Assembly: GCF_000015265.1 (NCBI RefSeq) | Contig: NC_008699.1 | Coordinates: 2,108,001-2,172,000 of the forward strand | DNA: 64,000 nucleotides | Reading direction: 5' to 3' | From: Nocardioides sp. JS614 | GTDB taxonomy: Bacteria; Actinomycetota; Actinomycetes; Propionibacteriales; Nocardioidaceae | In this document: piece after piece, positions 38,691-47,597 of the stretch | How the letters are laid out: each line of letters starts with the position of its first letter | Position numbering within the stretch: position 1 is the first letter of the stretch | Notes under the pieces: model-generated | Seen by the model: only the letters and a program-made list of their open reading frames with translations | Databases searched by the model: none | What the model was told of the DNA's origin: nothing | Translations under genes and position numbers: made by a program

Positions 38691-38730
38691 GCGTGAGAGG
38701 TCTCTCACGCGGTGCTCATCCGCACCTCAC
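38691..38730. promoter_or_regulatory. Direct-repeat/palindrome operator upstream of the acidic secreted protein
   Basis: Three heptamers spaced exactly 11 bp apart: CTCTCAC (38702), TGCTCAT (38713) and ACCTCAC (38724). The first is also the right arm of a perfect inverted repeat GCGTGAGAG-GT-CTCTCACGC (38691-38710). An equivalent array precedes the second acidic protein gene at 42585-42624. The 11-bp period is typical of OmpR-family response-regulator sites. Confidence 0.65.
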
Positions 38731-38779
38731 CACCCGCCGAGAGGCTCCTGGCGACAGCAGTTCCCATGACGAGGAGACG

Positions 38780-39193
38780 ATGATGAACAAGCTGATGACC
38801 TCCGGGACCCTCGGGCTCGCGAGCCTGGTCACCACCGGGCTGATCGCCTGGCAGGCGCCGCTGGCGCTGGCCGACCAGGGATCCGACGACTCGGGCCGCG
38901 ACGACCGGCACCACAGCAAGGCGTTCAAGCGCGACGACGACAGCCAGGCCGTGGTCACCACGGTCGACGACGACGACGATGACGACACCGGGTTGGACAA
39001 CGGGACGAACACCGGGACCAACACGGGTGCGGACGCCGGCACCAACACCGGGACCCGGACCCGCGGCGGCGACACCGACCACAGCCGCGACGCCAGCGTG
39101 CGCGACCTGACCAGCGACGGTCCGGGCAGCGGCAACGTGGACCACTCGCGGCACCACACCAACGACGGCACCCGCCACAACACCCGGGGCTGA
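38780..39193 (+). CDS. Small secreted Asp/His-rich low-complexity protein
   Basis: A 137-residue protein with a Sec signal peptide (MMNKLMTSGTLGLASLVTTG, cleavage near ALA-DQ at about 32). The mature chain is disordered and highly polar: an aspartate run (VDDDDDDDTG), Asn-Thr-Gly repeats (NTGTNTGADAGTNTG) and many His (RDDRHHSK, DHSRHHTNDGTRHN), suggesting divalent-metal binding. GAGGAG precedes ATG at 38780. It has no homology I can name, but resembles in composition the 42184-42561 protein and shares its operator. Four bases separate it from the kinase gene. Confidence 0.7.
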   Translation: MMNKLMTSGTLGLASLVTTGLIAWQAPLALADQGSDDSGRDDRHHSKAFKRDDDSQAVVTTVDDDDDDDTGLDNGTNTGTNTGADAGTNTGTRTRGGDTDHSRDASVRDLTSDGPGSGNVDHSRHHTNDGTRHNTRG

Positions 39194-39197
39194 CGTC

Positions 39198-40049
39198 GTG
39201 CCGAACCCGTCCTCCTGGGGCTTCGCCGAGGGTGACGCGATCACCGCCGAGCTGACGGCCGTCCGTCGGCTCGGCGGTGGGTCGGCCTACGAGGCCTACC
39301 TGGCCTTCGACGAGCTGACCTACCTCCCGGTGGTCGTGAAGCTGGTGCGTCCCGACCTGGTCCGCGACGAGCACGCCCTGCGCGGGCTGACCCGCGAGGT
39401 CGAGGCGCTCGCGACGGTCAACCACCCGGTCGTGGTGCGCGGCCTGCGGCACGAGCCGGGTGGGCCGCGCCCCCACGTCGTGCTCGAGCAGGTCGACGGC
39501 CCGCGGCTCTCGACGCTGCTGCGCCGCTACGGCCCGCTCCAGGAGCAGCAGTACCTCCCGCTCGCGATCGAGGTCGCCAGTGCGCTGCACTACCTGCGCC
39601 ACCTGGGCTGGGTGCACCTCGACGTCAAGCCCAGCAACGTGATCATGGGCGCCCCCGCGCGGCTGATCGACCTCTCGGTCGCCCGGCCGGTGGCCGACGC
39701 CGCCGACACGCGGCAGGTCGGCACCGACGCCTACATGGCGCCCGAGCAGGCCGACCCCGAGCGGTACGGCGCGCCCGGGCCGGCCAGCGACGTGTGGGGG
39801 CTGTGCGCCACCTTGTTCGAGGCGGTCGCCGGCTACCGCGCCTTCGACGGCCACGGCTTCCCCCAGCTCGACGAGGACCCGTACGAGCTGCCCGACCGGA
39901 CGCCGACCGAGGTGGTCAAGGTCCTGTACGCCGGCCTCGACCGCGCCGCCGCCAACCGCCCGCTGCCCCACGAGCTGGCCGAGGCGCTCGAACCGGTCCT
40001 CGACCGGCTCCCGGCCGCGCGGCTGGCCGGAGCCTTCAAGGCCTCCTGA
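39198..40049 (+). CDS. Soluble Ser/Thr protein kinase, atypical motifs
   Basis: A 283-residue cytosolic kinase fold without a membrane segment. The glycine loop RLGGGSAYEAY (about 24-34), ATP lysine VVVK (K48), catalytic loop HLDVKPSN (140-147) and DLS (158-160) are seen. The usual HRD arginine is Leu and DFG is DLS, yet the catalytic Asp142, Asn147 and metal-binding Asp158 remain, so activity without normal activation-loop control is plausible. YMAPEQAD marks the activation segment. GTG at 39198 lies 4 bp after the secreted-protein gene, suggesting co-expression. It converges on the response regulator with 7 bp between stops. Confidence 0.85.
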   Translation: MPNPSSWGFAEGDAITAELTAVRRLGGGSAYEAYLAFDELTYLPVVVKLVRPDLVRDEHALRGLTREVEALATVNHPVVVRGLRHEPGGPRPHVVLEQVDGPRLSTLLRRYGPLQEQQYLPLAIEVASALHYLRHLGWVHLDVKPSNVIMGAPARLIDLSVARPVADAADTRQVGTDAYMAPEQADPERYGAPGPASDVWGLCATLFEAVAGYRAFDGHGFPQLDEDPYELPDRTPTEVVKVLYAGLDRAAANRPLPHELAEALEPVLDRLPAARLAGAFKAS

Positions 40050-40056
40050 GGCCGAG

Positions 40057-40728
40057 TCAGCGGTTGAAGCGGTACCCCATGCCCCGGACGGTGGCGATGG
40101 TGTCGGCGCCGAGCTTCTTGCGCAGATAGCCGACGTACACGTCGACCACGTTCGAGCCGGGGTCGAAGTCCATCCCCCAGACGTGGTCGAGCAGCTGCTC
40201 GCGGGAGAGCACCTGGCCGGCGTTGACCATGAAGATCTCCGCGAGCGAGAACTCCCGGGCCGACAGGTCGACCTGCCGGTCCTCGACCACGGCGCGCCGG
40301 GTCCGTACGTCCAGCTTGACCCGGCCGGACTGCAGCACGTCCTCTCGCGACGCCCCGCCCGCGTCGGCGCTCTGCCGCAGCCGCAGCCGGACCCTCGCGA
40401 GCAGCTCGGCGAAGCGGAACGGCTTGGGCATGTAGTCGTCGGCGCCGCCCTCGAGCGCGGAGACGGTGTCGCCGACCGAGTCGCGGGCGGTCAGCACGAT
40501 GACCGGGACCGTGGAGCCCTGGGAGCGCAGCTGGTCGAGCACCTCGAAGCCGTCCATCCCGGGCAGCCCGATGTCGAGCACGACCAGGTCGACGTCGCCG
40601 CCGAGCGCCAGGTCGAGCCCCTCACGGCCGTCCGCCACGCAGGTCGTCACGTGGCCGTCGGCGCGCAGCCCCTTGGCCAGGAACGACGCGATCCGCTCCT
40701 CGTCCTCGACGATCAGGATCCTGGCCAC
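40057..40728 (-). CDS. OmpR-family response regulator
   Basis: A 223-residue two-domain regulator. Receiver domain: acidic pocket VEDEE, phospho-acceptor in VVLDIGLPGMDG (about D51), Thr in VLTARD and Lys in PKPFR. A winged-helix domain follows (DLSAREFSLAEIFMVNAGQVLSREQLLDHVWG ... VDVYVGYLRKKLG). GTG at 40728 overlaps the 3' end of the kinase gene by 16 bp. It is the likely binder of the 11-bp-spaced repeats at 38691-38730 and 42585-42624, which is inference. Confidence 0.95.
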   Translation of the reverse strand: MARILIVEDEERIASFLAKGLRADGHVTTCVADGREGLDLALGGDVDLVVLDIGLPGMDGFEVLDQLRSQGSTVPVIVLTARDSVGDTVSALEGGADDYMPKPFRFAELLARVRLRLRQSADAGGASREDVLQSGRVKLDVRTRRAVVEDRQVDLSAREFSLAEIFMVNAGQVLSREQLLDHVWGMDFDPGSNVVDVYVGYLRKKLGADTIATVRGMGYRFNR

Positions 40729-42239
40729 GGGTCCTCCTTCGGTGGCGCGGGCAGCGTCATGACGAACCGAGCACCGCGGGGGGCGGTCTCCTCGGCGTCC
40801 TCGACCTCGACGCCGCCGCCGTGCGACCGCGCGATGGCGGACACGATCGACAGGCCGAGGCCGAAGCCCTCGTCACCAGGCATTACGGCGCCGCGGCCGA
40901 ATCGTTCAAAGATCAGCCCGCGCTGTTCGGGCGGTACGCCGGGTCCGGTGTCGCGGACCCACAGCCGCGCGCGGCCGTCGTCGTACGACGACCCGATCGC
41001 GACCGTGTCTCCGGGGCCGGTGTGCTTGACCGCGTTGTCGGCGAGCTGGAGCAGGGCCTGGGTCAGCCGCTGCTCGTCCCCGACGACCACCACGTCGGCG
41101 GCCGCGTCGAGCTGCCAGTCCCGGTCGCCGAGACCACGGGCCTTGGCGAGCACGTCGGCGGTCAGGCCGGCCAGGTCGACCGGCCGGAGCTGGAGGAAGT
41201 CGGGCCGGTCGCTCTTCGCCAGCAGGATCAGGTCGCCGACCAACCGGGACATCCGGTCCACCTCGTCGAGCAGCAGCTCCTTGGTCTCGGCGACCTCGGC
41301 GGGGTCGCCGGTGTCGAGCAGCTCGAGGTGCCCCCGGAGCACGGTCAGCGGGGTCCGCAGCTCGTGCCCGGCGTCGTCGAGGAACTCCCGCTGGCCGACG
41401 AACGCGGCCTCGAGCCGGTCGAGCATCCCGTTCACGGTACGGGTGAGGGCCGTGATGTCGTCGTGCCCGGTGACGGGCAGCCGGCGGGAGAGGTCGGACC
41501 CGGAGATGTCGTCCGCGGTCTCGCGGAGCGTGCGCAGCGGCGCGAGCAACCGACCGGACAGCCAGGCCGCGGCTGCGGTGACGAGCAACAGCGAGAGCAG
41601 CGCGACGGTCGCGTAGGTGCGCATCGTGTCGCGCAGCTCGGCGCGGGCCTCGGTCAGGTAGGTCACGATCACCAGGGCCCCGGCCTCCCGCGTGCTGCGC
41701 ACCGGCTGCACGGTGATCAGCGCCTCGCCGTACCCGGGCACGTCCACCCGTGCGGAGCCGCCGCCGTCGTCGACCAGCGCGCCGGCGGTGTCGCGGAACA
41801 GCTGGGTCTCCGCGAACGCGGCCGTGGGGGAGGCCTTCTGGGGGCGGCCGTCGAACCAGCTGACGAGGATCTCGTTCTCGTCCGGGACGTTGCGGACCAG
41901 GAAGGTGTCCAGCATGGTGCCGACGCTGTCGAACGGCCGGCCGGTGTCGGGGTTCAGCCCCCGCTTGTGCAGCTTGCCCAGCTCCGCGAGCTCCTGGTCG
42001 ATCTCGGCGAGCTGTTGCTCCTCGACCCGCTGCCCCTCGACGGCGTAGACGATCGCGCCCGCGCCGGTCAGCGCCAGGGCGCCGAGGAGCGCGACCGCGG
42101 CGGTGATGCGGACCCGGACGGAGACGCCCGGCCGGGACGTCGGCCGGGCGCTGCGTCGGGGGTCCGTCCCCTCCGTCGTCGGGTCAGTCGTCGCTGCTCC
42201 CGTGGCCGCTGTCGTCGCTGCCGCTGCCGCTGTGGTCAT
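40713..42239 (-). CDS. Sensor histidine kinase
   Basis: A 508-residue membrane kinase: N-terminal Ala/Thr-rich tail, TM1 at about 45-67, an extracytoplasmic sensor of about 140 residues, TM2 at about 210-232, HAMP, phospho-acceptor box FLDDAGHELRTPLTVLRGH, N box QLADNAVKHT, G boxes VRDTGPGVPPEQ and GFGLGLSIV. ATG at 42239 has GGAGG five bases upstream. The first 56 nt overlap, in another frame, the end of the preceding acidic-protein gene; no later in-frame start precedes TM1. The stimulus is unknown; the acidic partner suggests metal or envelope state. Confidence 0.95.
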   Translation of the reverse strand: MTTAAAAATTAATGAATTDPTTEGTDPRRSARPTSRPGVSVRVRITAAVALLGALALTGAGAIVYAVEGQRVEEQQLAEIDQELAELGKLHKRGLNPDTGRPFDSVGTMLDTFLVRNVPDENEILVSWFDGRPQKASPTAAFAETQLFRDTAGALVDDGGGSARVDVPGYGEALITVQPVRSTREAGALVIVTYLTEARAELRDTMRTYATVALLSLLLVTAAAAWLSGRLLAPLRTLRETADDISGSDLSRRLPVTGHDDITALTRTVNGMLDRLEAAFVGQREFLDDAGHELRTPLTVLRGHLELLDTGDPAEVAETKELLLDEVDRMSRLVGDLILLAKSDRPDFLQLRPVDLAGLTADVLAKARGLGDRDWQLDAAADVVVVGDEQRLTQALLQLADNAVKHTGPGDTVAIGSSYDDGRARLWVRDTGPGVPPEQRGLIFERFGRGAVMPGDEGFGLGLSIVSAIARSHGGGVEVEDAEETAPRGARFVMTLPAPPKEDPWPGS

Positions 42240-42561
42240 CGCCGCCTCCGCCGGGCCCGGAGTGGTCGTCGTCGCCGTGGTCGTCGCCGTGGTCGTCGAA
42301 CCGGTCGTCGTCGCGCCCGAAGTCGTCGCTGTCGTCGTCGAGGTCGTCGGGGTCGAGCTCGACCTCGCCGACGTCGTCCGACGCCGACGGCGAGGACGAG
42401 GGGGTCTGCGACGGCGCTGCGGACCGGCCGGCGTCCTGGATCACGATCGGCGGCCGGGGCGCGGGGTCGTCCGCGGCGGAGGCGACGAGCGAACCCGTGA
42501 CGTAGGCCGCCAGCGGCACGACCAGCGCGAGGGCGAGCAGCACCTTCCACAACGTCTTCAT
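42184..42561 (-). CDS. Small membrane-anchored/secreted Asp/His-rich protein, TCS partner
   Basis: A 125-residue protein beginning MKTLWKVLLALALVVPLAAY, a signal peptide or anchor. A Ser/Pro linker follows, then an extremely acidic tail (DPDDLDDDSDDFGRDDDRFDD, then His-Asp repeats HGDDHGDDDHSG). Its composition suggests binding of divalent cations outside the membrane. ATG at 42561 is preferred because GGGAGG lies nine bases upstream. It heads the operon with the histidine kinase and response regulator, overlapping the kinase start by 56 nt. It may be a periplasmic metal buffer or co-sensor. Confidence 0.72.
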   Translation of the reverse strand: MKTLWKVLLALALVVPLAAYVTGSLVASAADDPAPRPPIVIQDAGRSAAPSQTPSSSPSASDDVGEVELDPDDLDDDSDDFGRDDDRFDDHGDDHGDDDHSGPGGGGDDHSGSGSDDSGHGSSDD

Positions 42562-42584
42562 GGTGACCACCATCCTCCCCGATG

Positions 42585-42624
42585 GTGGGGTGCGGGTGAG
42601 AGCCCGATGAGAGGACTCTCATCG
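42585..42624. promoter_or_regulatory. Direct-repeat/palindrome operator upstream of the TCS operon
   Basis: On the minus strand CTCTCAT (42613-42607), CTCTCAC (42602-42596) and ACCCCAC (42591-42585) repeat every 11 bp. The first is also an arm of the perfect palindrome CGATGAGAG-GA-CTCTCATCG (42605-42624). This is the same architecture and nearly the same sequence as 38691-38730, consistent with autoregulation by the response regulator. Confidence 0.65.
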
Positions 42625-42725
42625 ACGCGGGCCTCGAGACGCGACCAACCCGTCACCAACCCGCCGGCGGCACCGCGTCAGTACAGTGACGGGAGAGTGG
42701 CGTGGCTCGGAGCACAGGAGGCAGC

Positions 42726-44287
<1,562 letters not shown>

Positions 44288-44291
<4 letters not shown>

Positions 44292-44833
44292 CGCGCCTCC
44301 ACGGCGACCAGTCCCGGGCACTCCGCGCGGAGCCGGCGCTCGAACCGCGCCCGCAGGGTGAACGCGGAGGCCGGGCAGCCGTGGCACGCGCCCCGCAGGC
44401 GGACGCCCACGACCCCGTCGCGCACGTCGACCAGCTCGATCGCGCCGCCGTGCGAGCGCACGTAGTCCCCGACGTCGCCCGCGAGGAGCCGGTGCACGGC
44501 CTCGATCAGGTCCCGGTCGTCCGGGGCGTCGCCGGCCTCGGTGCGCCAGCGACCCGGATCGGCGAGGGCGGCGGCGACGGCCTGTCGCACCCGCGGGCCG
44601 CACCGCCGCCACTCGCCGGCCGACGCGGCGCGGGTGGCGATGCAGCCCGGAAGGACCTGCACCTCCACCAGGGTCCCGTCGGCGATCAGCGACCCGAGCT
44701 CGGCCGGCACCTCGGCGGCGCGGCCGGGCGCCGGCAGGGGAGCGTCGGGGACCACCCAGCGCACCTCGTCGGGGGTCGCGCCCGGCTCGGGGTGCAGGGC
44801 GATCAGGTCGACCGTGGGGGCGGCGAGGCTCAT
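44288..44833 (-). CDS. NifU-domain (Nfu-type) Fe-S scaffold protein coupled to feoB
   Basis: A 181-residue protein whose C-terminal 75 residues form a NifU/Nfu domain with the cluster-binding GACHGCPAS (CxxC). The N-terminal approximately 100 residues (DLIALHPEPGATPDEVRWV) resemble the Nfu N-domain. It would receive or carry an Fe-S cluster. ATG overlaps the feoB stop by four bases (ATGA), so it is translated with the ferrous-iron transporter, in the slot where other bacteria have feoC. Confidence 0.85.
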
Positions 44834-46776
44834 GCGAAGGCCCCCACCACGGTGCGGGCCAGCAGCGCCATCGTCCAGGCGAGCGCGAAGTACGCCCCGA
44901 ACACCGTCAGCGGCCACTGCCAACCGCCGGTCTCCCGGCGCAGGGTGGCGATCGTCGCCATGCACTGCAGGGCGTAGACGAAGAACACCAGCAGCGCGGC
45001 CAGGGTCGCGGAGGTGAAGACGGGCTGCCCGGCCTTCGGACCGCTGTCGAAGGTGGTGTCGCGCAGCGCCTGCGCCGGCTGGTCCGGGTCGCCGGCCGCG
45101 GTGATCTGGCCCATCGTCGCGACGAACGTCTCCCGCGCCGCGAGCGAGGAGATCACCGCGACGTTCGTGCGCCAGTCCAAGCCGAGCGGGTCGAAGACCG
45201 GGGCCGCCGCACGCCCGATCCCGGCCGCCACGCTGTGCTCCATCGTGTACGCCGCGACCGCCGTACCGTCGGCCGGGTCGACGCCGTCCGCGCGCAGCTC
45301 GGCGGCCGAGTGCACCGGCAGGTTCAGCAGCGCCCAGAGCACGATCGTCGAGACCACGATGACCGTGCCCATCTTGCGCAGGAAGCCCTTGACCGGCAGC
45401 CAGACCGCGACGACCACCGAGCGCAGGGCGGGCAGCCGGTACGGCGGCATCTCCATCGTGAACGGCATCACCGGGTGCCGGCCGCCGCCGACGAGGGTCG
45501 CGACCCGGGCGGCGAGCATCATCGAGACCGCGCCCAGCAGGTAGAGGCCGAACATCGTGGTGCCGCGGGCGCTCACGCCCCACCAGCTCGCCTGCGCCGG
45601 GATCAGCATCGAGATCAGCAGCGTGTAGACCGGCAGCCGCGCCGAGCAGGTCACCAGCGGCACCGAGAGCATCGTCGCCAACCGCTCGCGCGCCGAGGGC
45701 ATCGTGCGGGTGGCCATGATGCCGGGGATCGCGCACGCGAACGACGACAGCAGCGCGACGAACGCCCGGCCCTCCAGGCCGGCCAGGGCCATCACCCGGT
45801 CCATCAGGAACGCCGCCCGGGAGAGGTAGCCGACCTGCTCGAGCGCGGCGATCAGCACGAACAGCAGCGCGATCTGCGGCACGAAGACCAGCACGCCGCC
45901 CACGCCGCCGAGCAGACCGTCGGTCACCAGCCGGACGGGCGCGGAGTCGCCGAAGGTGTCGCGCACCGTCGCCGCGAGCGCCGCGATGCCGGTGCCGATC
46001 GCGTCCTGGGCGGGCGCGGCCAGCGCGAAGATCGTCTGGAAGAACCCGAACATCACCGCGAAGAACACCGCGACGCCCGCCACCGGGTGCAGCAGCACCC
46101 GGTCGATCCGGGCGGTCAGCGCGCTCTCCTGGGCCGAGCGGTACGCCGCGGTCGTCAGCACCGAGCTGATCCATGCGGTGCACTCGTCGGTGTCGGTCGG
46201 GGGCGGTACGACGGGCGCCGGCCACGCCGGCCGGTCGCGCAGCAGGTCGACCAGCTCCGCGGCCCCGGCACGCCGACGGCCGTCCGCGACGACCACGGGC
46301 ACGCCGAGCGCCCGGGTCAGCCGGTCCAGGTCGACCCGCCCACCGCGGGCGACCAGCTCGTCGTGCATGGTCAGCACCAGCGCGGTCGGGCGGCCGAGCG
46401 CGAGCACCCCGGCCAGCAGCCGCAGCGAGCTGCGCAGGGTCGTCGCGTCGGCGACCACCAGCACCGCGTCCGGCTCGCCGACGCCGTCGAGCCGACCGTG
46501 CAGCAGGTCGACCACGATCCGCTCGTCGATGCTGATCGGCTCCAGGCTGTAGGTGCCGGGCAGGTCCTCCACCTCGACCGCCGTGCCGTCGGTCAGCGCG
46601 CAGGTGCCCTGGGAGCGCCCCACGGTGACGCCGGGATAGTTGCCGGTCTTGACCCGCAGCCCGGTCAGCGCGTTGAAGATCGTCGACTTGCCGGCGTTCG
46701 GCGCGCCGACCAGCGCGACCATGGCGCGGCCGGTGTCGGTGCTGGTGGCCGGCCCGGGCGCGCAGTGCGCGCTCAT
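44830..46776 (-). CDS. feoB: Ferrous iron transporter FeoB
   Basis: A 648-residue membrane GTPase for Fe(II) uptake. G1 GAPNAGKSTIFN, the switch segment GNYPGVTVGRS, G3 EDLPGTYSL are at the N-terminus. Two Gate motifs in the membrane part carry conserved cysteines (SSFACAIPGIMATRT, PLVTCSARLPVYTLLI). The G4 position reads TMHDE rather than NxxD, a divergence worth noting. ATG at 46776 overlaps the feoA stop by four bases. It sits in the inner membrane; the helical C-terminal bundle is complete. Confidence 0.94.
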   Translation of the reverse strand: MSAHCAPGPATSTDTGRAMVALVGAPNAGKSTIFNALTGLRVKTGNYPGVTVGRSQGTCALTDGTAVEVEDLPGTYSLEPISIDERIVVDLLHGRLDGVGEPDAVLVVADATTLRSSLRLLAGVLALGRPTALVLTMHDELVARGGRVDLDRLTRALGVPVVVADGRRRAGAAELVDLLRDRPAWPAPVVPPPTDTDECTAWISSVLTTAAYRSAQESALTARIDRVLLHPVAGVAVFFAVMFGFFQTIFALAAPAQDAIGTGIAALAATVRDTFGDSAPVRLVTDGLLGGVGGVLVFVPQIALLFVLIAALEQVGYLSRAAFLMDRVMALAGLEGRAFVALLSSFACAIPGIMATRTMPSARERLATMLSVPLVTCSARLPVYTLLISMLIPAQASWWGVSARGTTMFGLYLLGAVSMMLAARVATLVGGGRHPVMPFTMEMPPYRLPALRSVVVAVWLPVKGFLRKMGTVIVVSTIVLWALLNLPVHSAAELRADGVDPADGTAVAAYTMEHSVAAGIGRAAAPVFDPLGLDWRTNVAVISSLAARETFVATMGQITAAGDPDQPAQALRDTTFDSGPKAGQPVFTSATLAALLVFFVYALQCMATIATLRRETGGWQWPLTVFGAYFALAWTMALLARTVVGAFA

Positions 46777-47018
46777 GCGGGGGCGACGGTCACGAGCCGG
46801 GCCTGCGCGGCGCGCAGGCACATCGAGGTGTCCGCGAACCGGTAGAGCGTGGGGTCGCGCAGCGGCGCCCGGCGTACGACGGTCACCTCGGTGCCCGGCA
46901 CCAGCCCGAGGTCCACCAGCCGGCGCGCGACGTGCGGCTCGGCATCGGCGGCGACGCCGACGATCGTCCCGCTCGCTCCCGCGGGCAGCTCGACCAGCGA
47001 CCGCGTCCCACCAGACAA
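46773..47018 (-). CDS. feoA: Ferrous iron transport protein FeoA
   Basis: An 81-residue SH3-like cytosolic partner of FeoB, with the family pattern LVELPAGASGTIVGVA, RRLVDLGLVPGTEVTVVRRAP and a C-terminal MCLRAAQARLVTV. The start is TTG at 47018 with a G-rich stretch upstream; an ATG a few bases earlier is in a different frame and leads into an Arg-rich shadow. First gene of feoA-feoB-nifU; a possible iron box lies 21 bp upstream. Confidence 0.9.
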   Translation of the reverse strand: MSGGTRSLVELPAGASGTIVGVAADAEPHVARRLVDLGLVPGTEVTVVRRAPLRDPTLYRFADTSMCLRAAQARLVTVAPA

Positions 47019-47038
47019 CCCAGCCCCCCATCGACGAA

Positions 47039-47057
47039 GGTAAGGCTCAACTTACTC
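47039..47057. promoter_or_regulatory. Possible DtxR/IdeR-type iron box upstream of feoA
   Basis: GGTAAGGCTCAACTTACTC matches about 10 of 14 core positions of the iron-box half TTAGGCTAACCTAA and is imperfectly palindromic (GTAAG...CTTAC). It is much weaker than the box at 60575-60593, but its place just ahead of feoA makes iron control likely. Confidence 0.4.
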
Positions 47058-47119
47058 AAGCGTCGCCGGGGTCGCGTAGGGACCTAGGTCCCTCGGTTCT
47101 GGGGCTGTGCCGGCGGGGT

Positions 47120-47209
47120 CGGTTTCCCCGGTGAACCGGGGAAACCGGAACTGTTGGGCCGAAACTTCGGGCCAGAGGTTCCAACTTCCCCGGTGAACCG
47201 GGGAATCCA
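47120..47209. repeat. Dispersed palindromic element, copy B
   Basis: About 90 bp, close to copy A at 22461-22550, with both terminal CCCCGGTGAACCGGGG hairpins and the central GGGCCGAAACTTCGGGCC. It lies between the mhuD 3' end and the feoA upstream region. The only clear change in the right hairpin is ATCC for AACC at its end. Confidence 0.85.
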
Positions 47210-47225
47210 ACCGGCGGCAGAGCGC

Positions 47226-47546
47226 TCAGCCGGCCGCGGGCGGGACGTCGAGGACGACCTCGAACTCCAGGAGGTCGGCGCCGGTGGAGACCGGGTCGCG
47301 GCGCTCGCCGGCCTGGGAGGCATGGGCGGCGCGGGCGTCGCCGTCGCGCCAGGCCGCGAACGACTCCTCGTCGGCCCACTGCGTGACGACGAAGTACCGG
47401 TCCTCTCCGCGTACCGGGCGCAGCAGCTGGAAGCCGAGGAAGCCGGGCGTCGCGTCGACGGTGTGGGCGCGGCCGGCGAACCGCTTCTCGAGTTCCTCGT
47501 GCGCCTGCGGCGGGACGGAGATGGCGTTGATCTTCACGACGGGCAT
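47226..47546 (-). CDS. mhuD: Heme-degrading monooxygenase, MhuD-like
   Basis: A 106-residue ABM-fold protein very like mycobacterial MhuD. It begins MPVVKINAISVPPQAHEELE and has PGFLGFQLLRPVRGEDRYFVV and a C-terminal LLEFEVVLDV. The three catalytic residues fall at the same numbers as in MhuD: Asn7, Trp66 and His75. MhuD opens heme to release iron, giving mycobilin. It is cytosolic. ATG at 47546; TACCCT six bases upstream suggests a leaderless transcript. It neighbours feoAB, which fits intracellular iron recovery. Confidence 0.9.
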   Translation of the reverse strand: MPVVKINAISVPPQAHEELEKRFAGRAHTVDATPGFLGFQLLRPVRGEDRYFVVTQWADEESFAAWRDGDARAAHASQAGERRDPVSTGADLLEFEVVLDVPPAAG

Positions 47547-47597
47547 GGGTCGAGGGTAGGCGGGCCCCGGACCCGCGCGGGCCACTAGCCTGGCGCC
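47547..47597. promoter_or_regulatory. Divergent leaderless promoters, mhuD and Nif3-like gene
   Basis: In the 51-bp gap, TAGCCT (47586-47591) lies six bases before the rightward ATG, and TACCCT (minus strand, 47558-47553) lies six bases before the leftward ATG. Neither gene has a Shine-Dalgarno. Both fit TANNNT -10 boxes driving transcripts that begin at the start codon. Confidence 0.6.

Noticed and set aside
47018..47031. ATG at 47031 as start of an extended FeoB
   Set aside because: That frame reads through the feoA region as Arg-rich nonsense before the true FeoB start at 46776; FeoA itself starts at TTG 47018.
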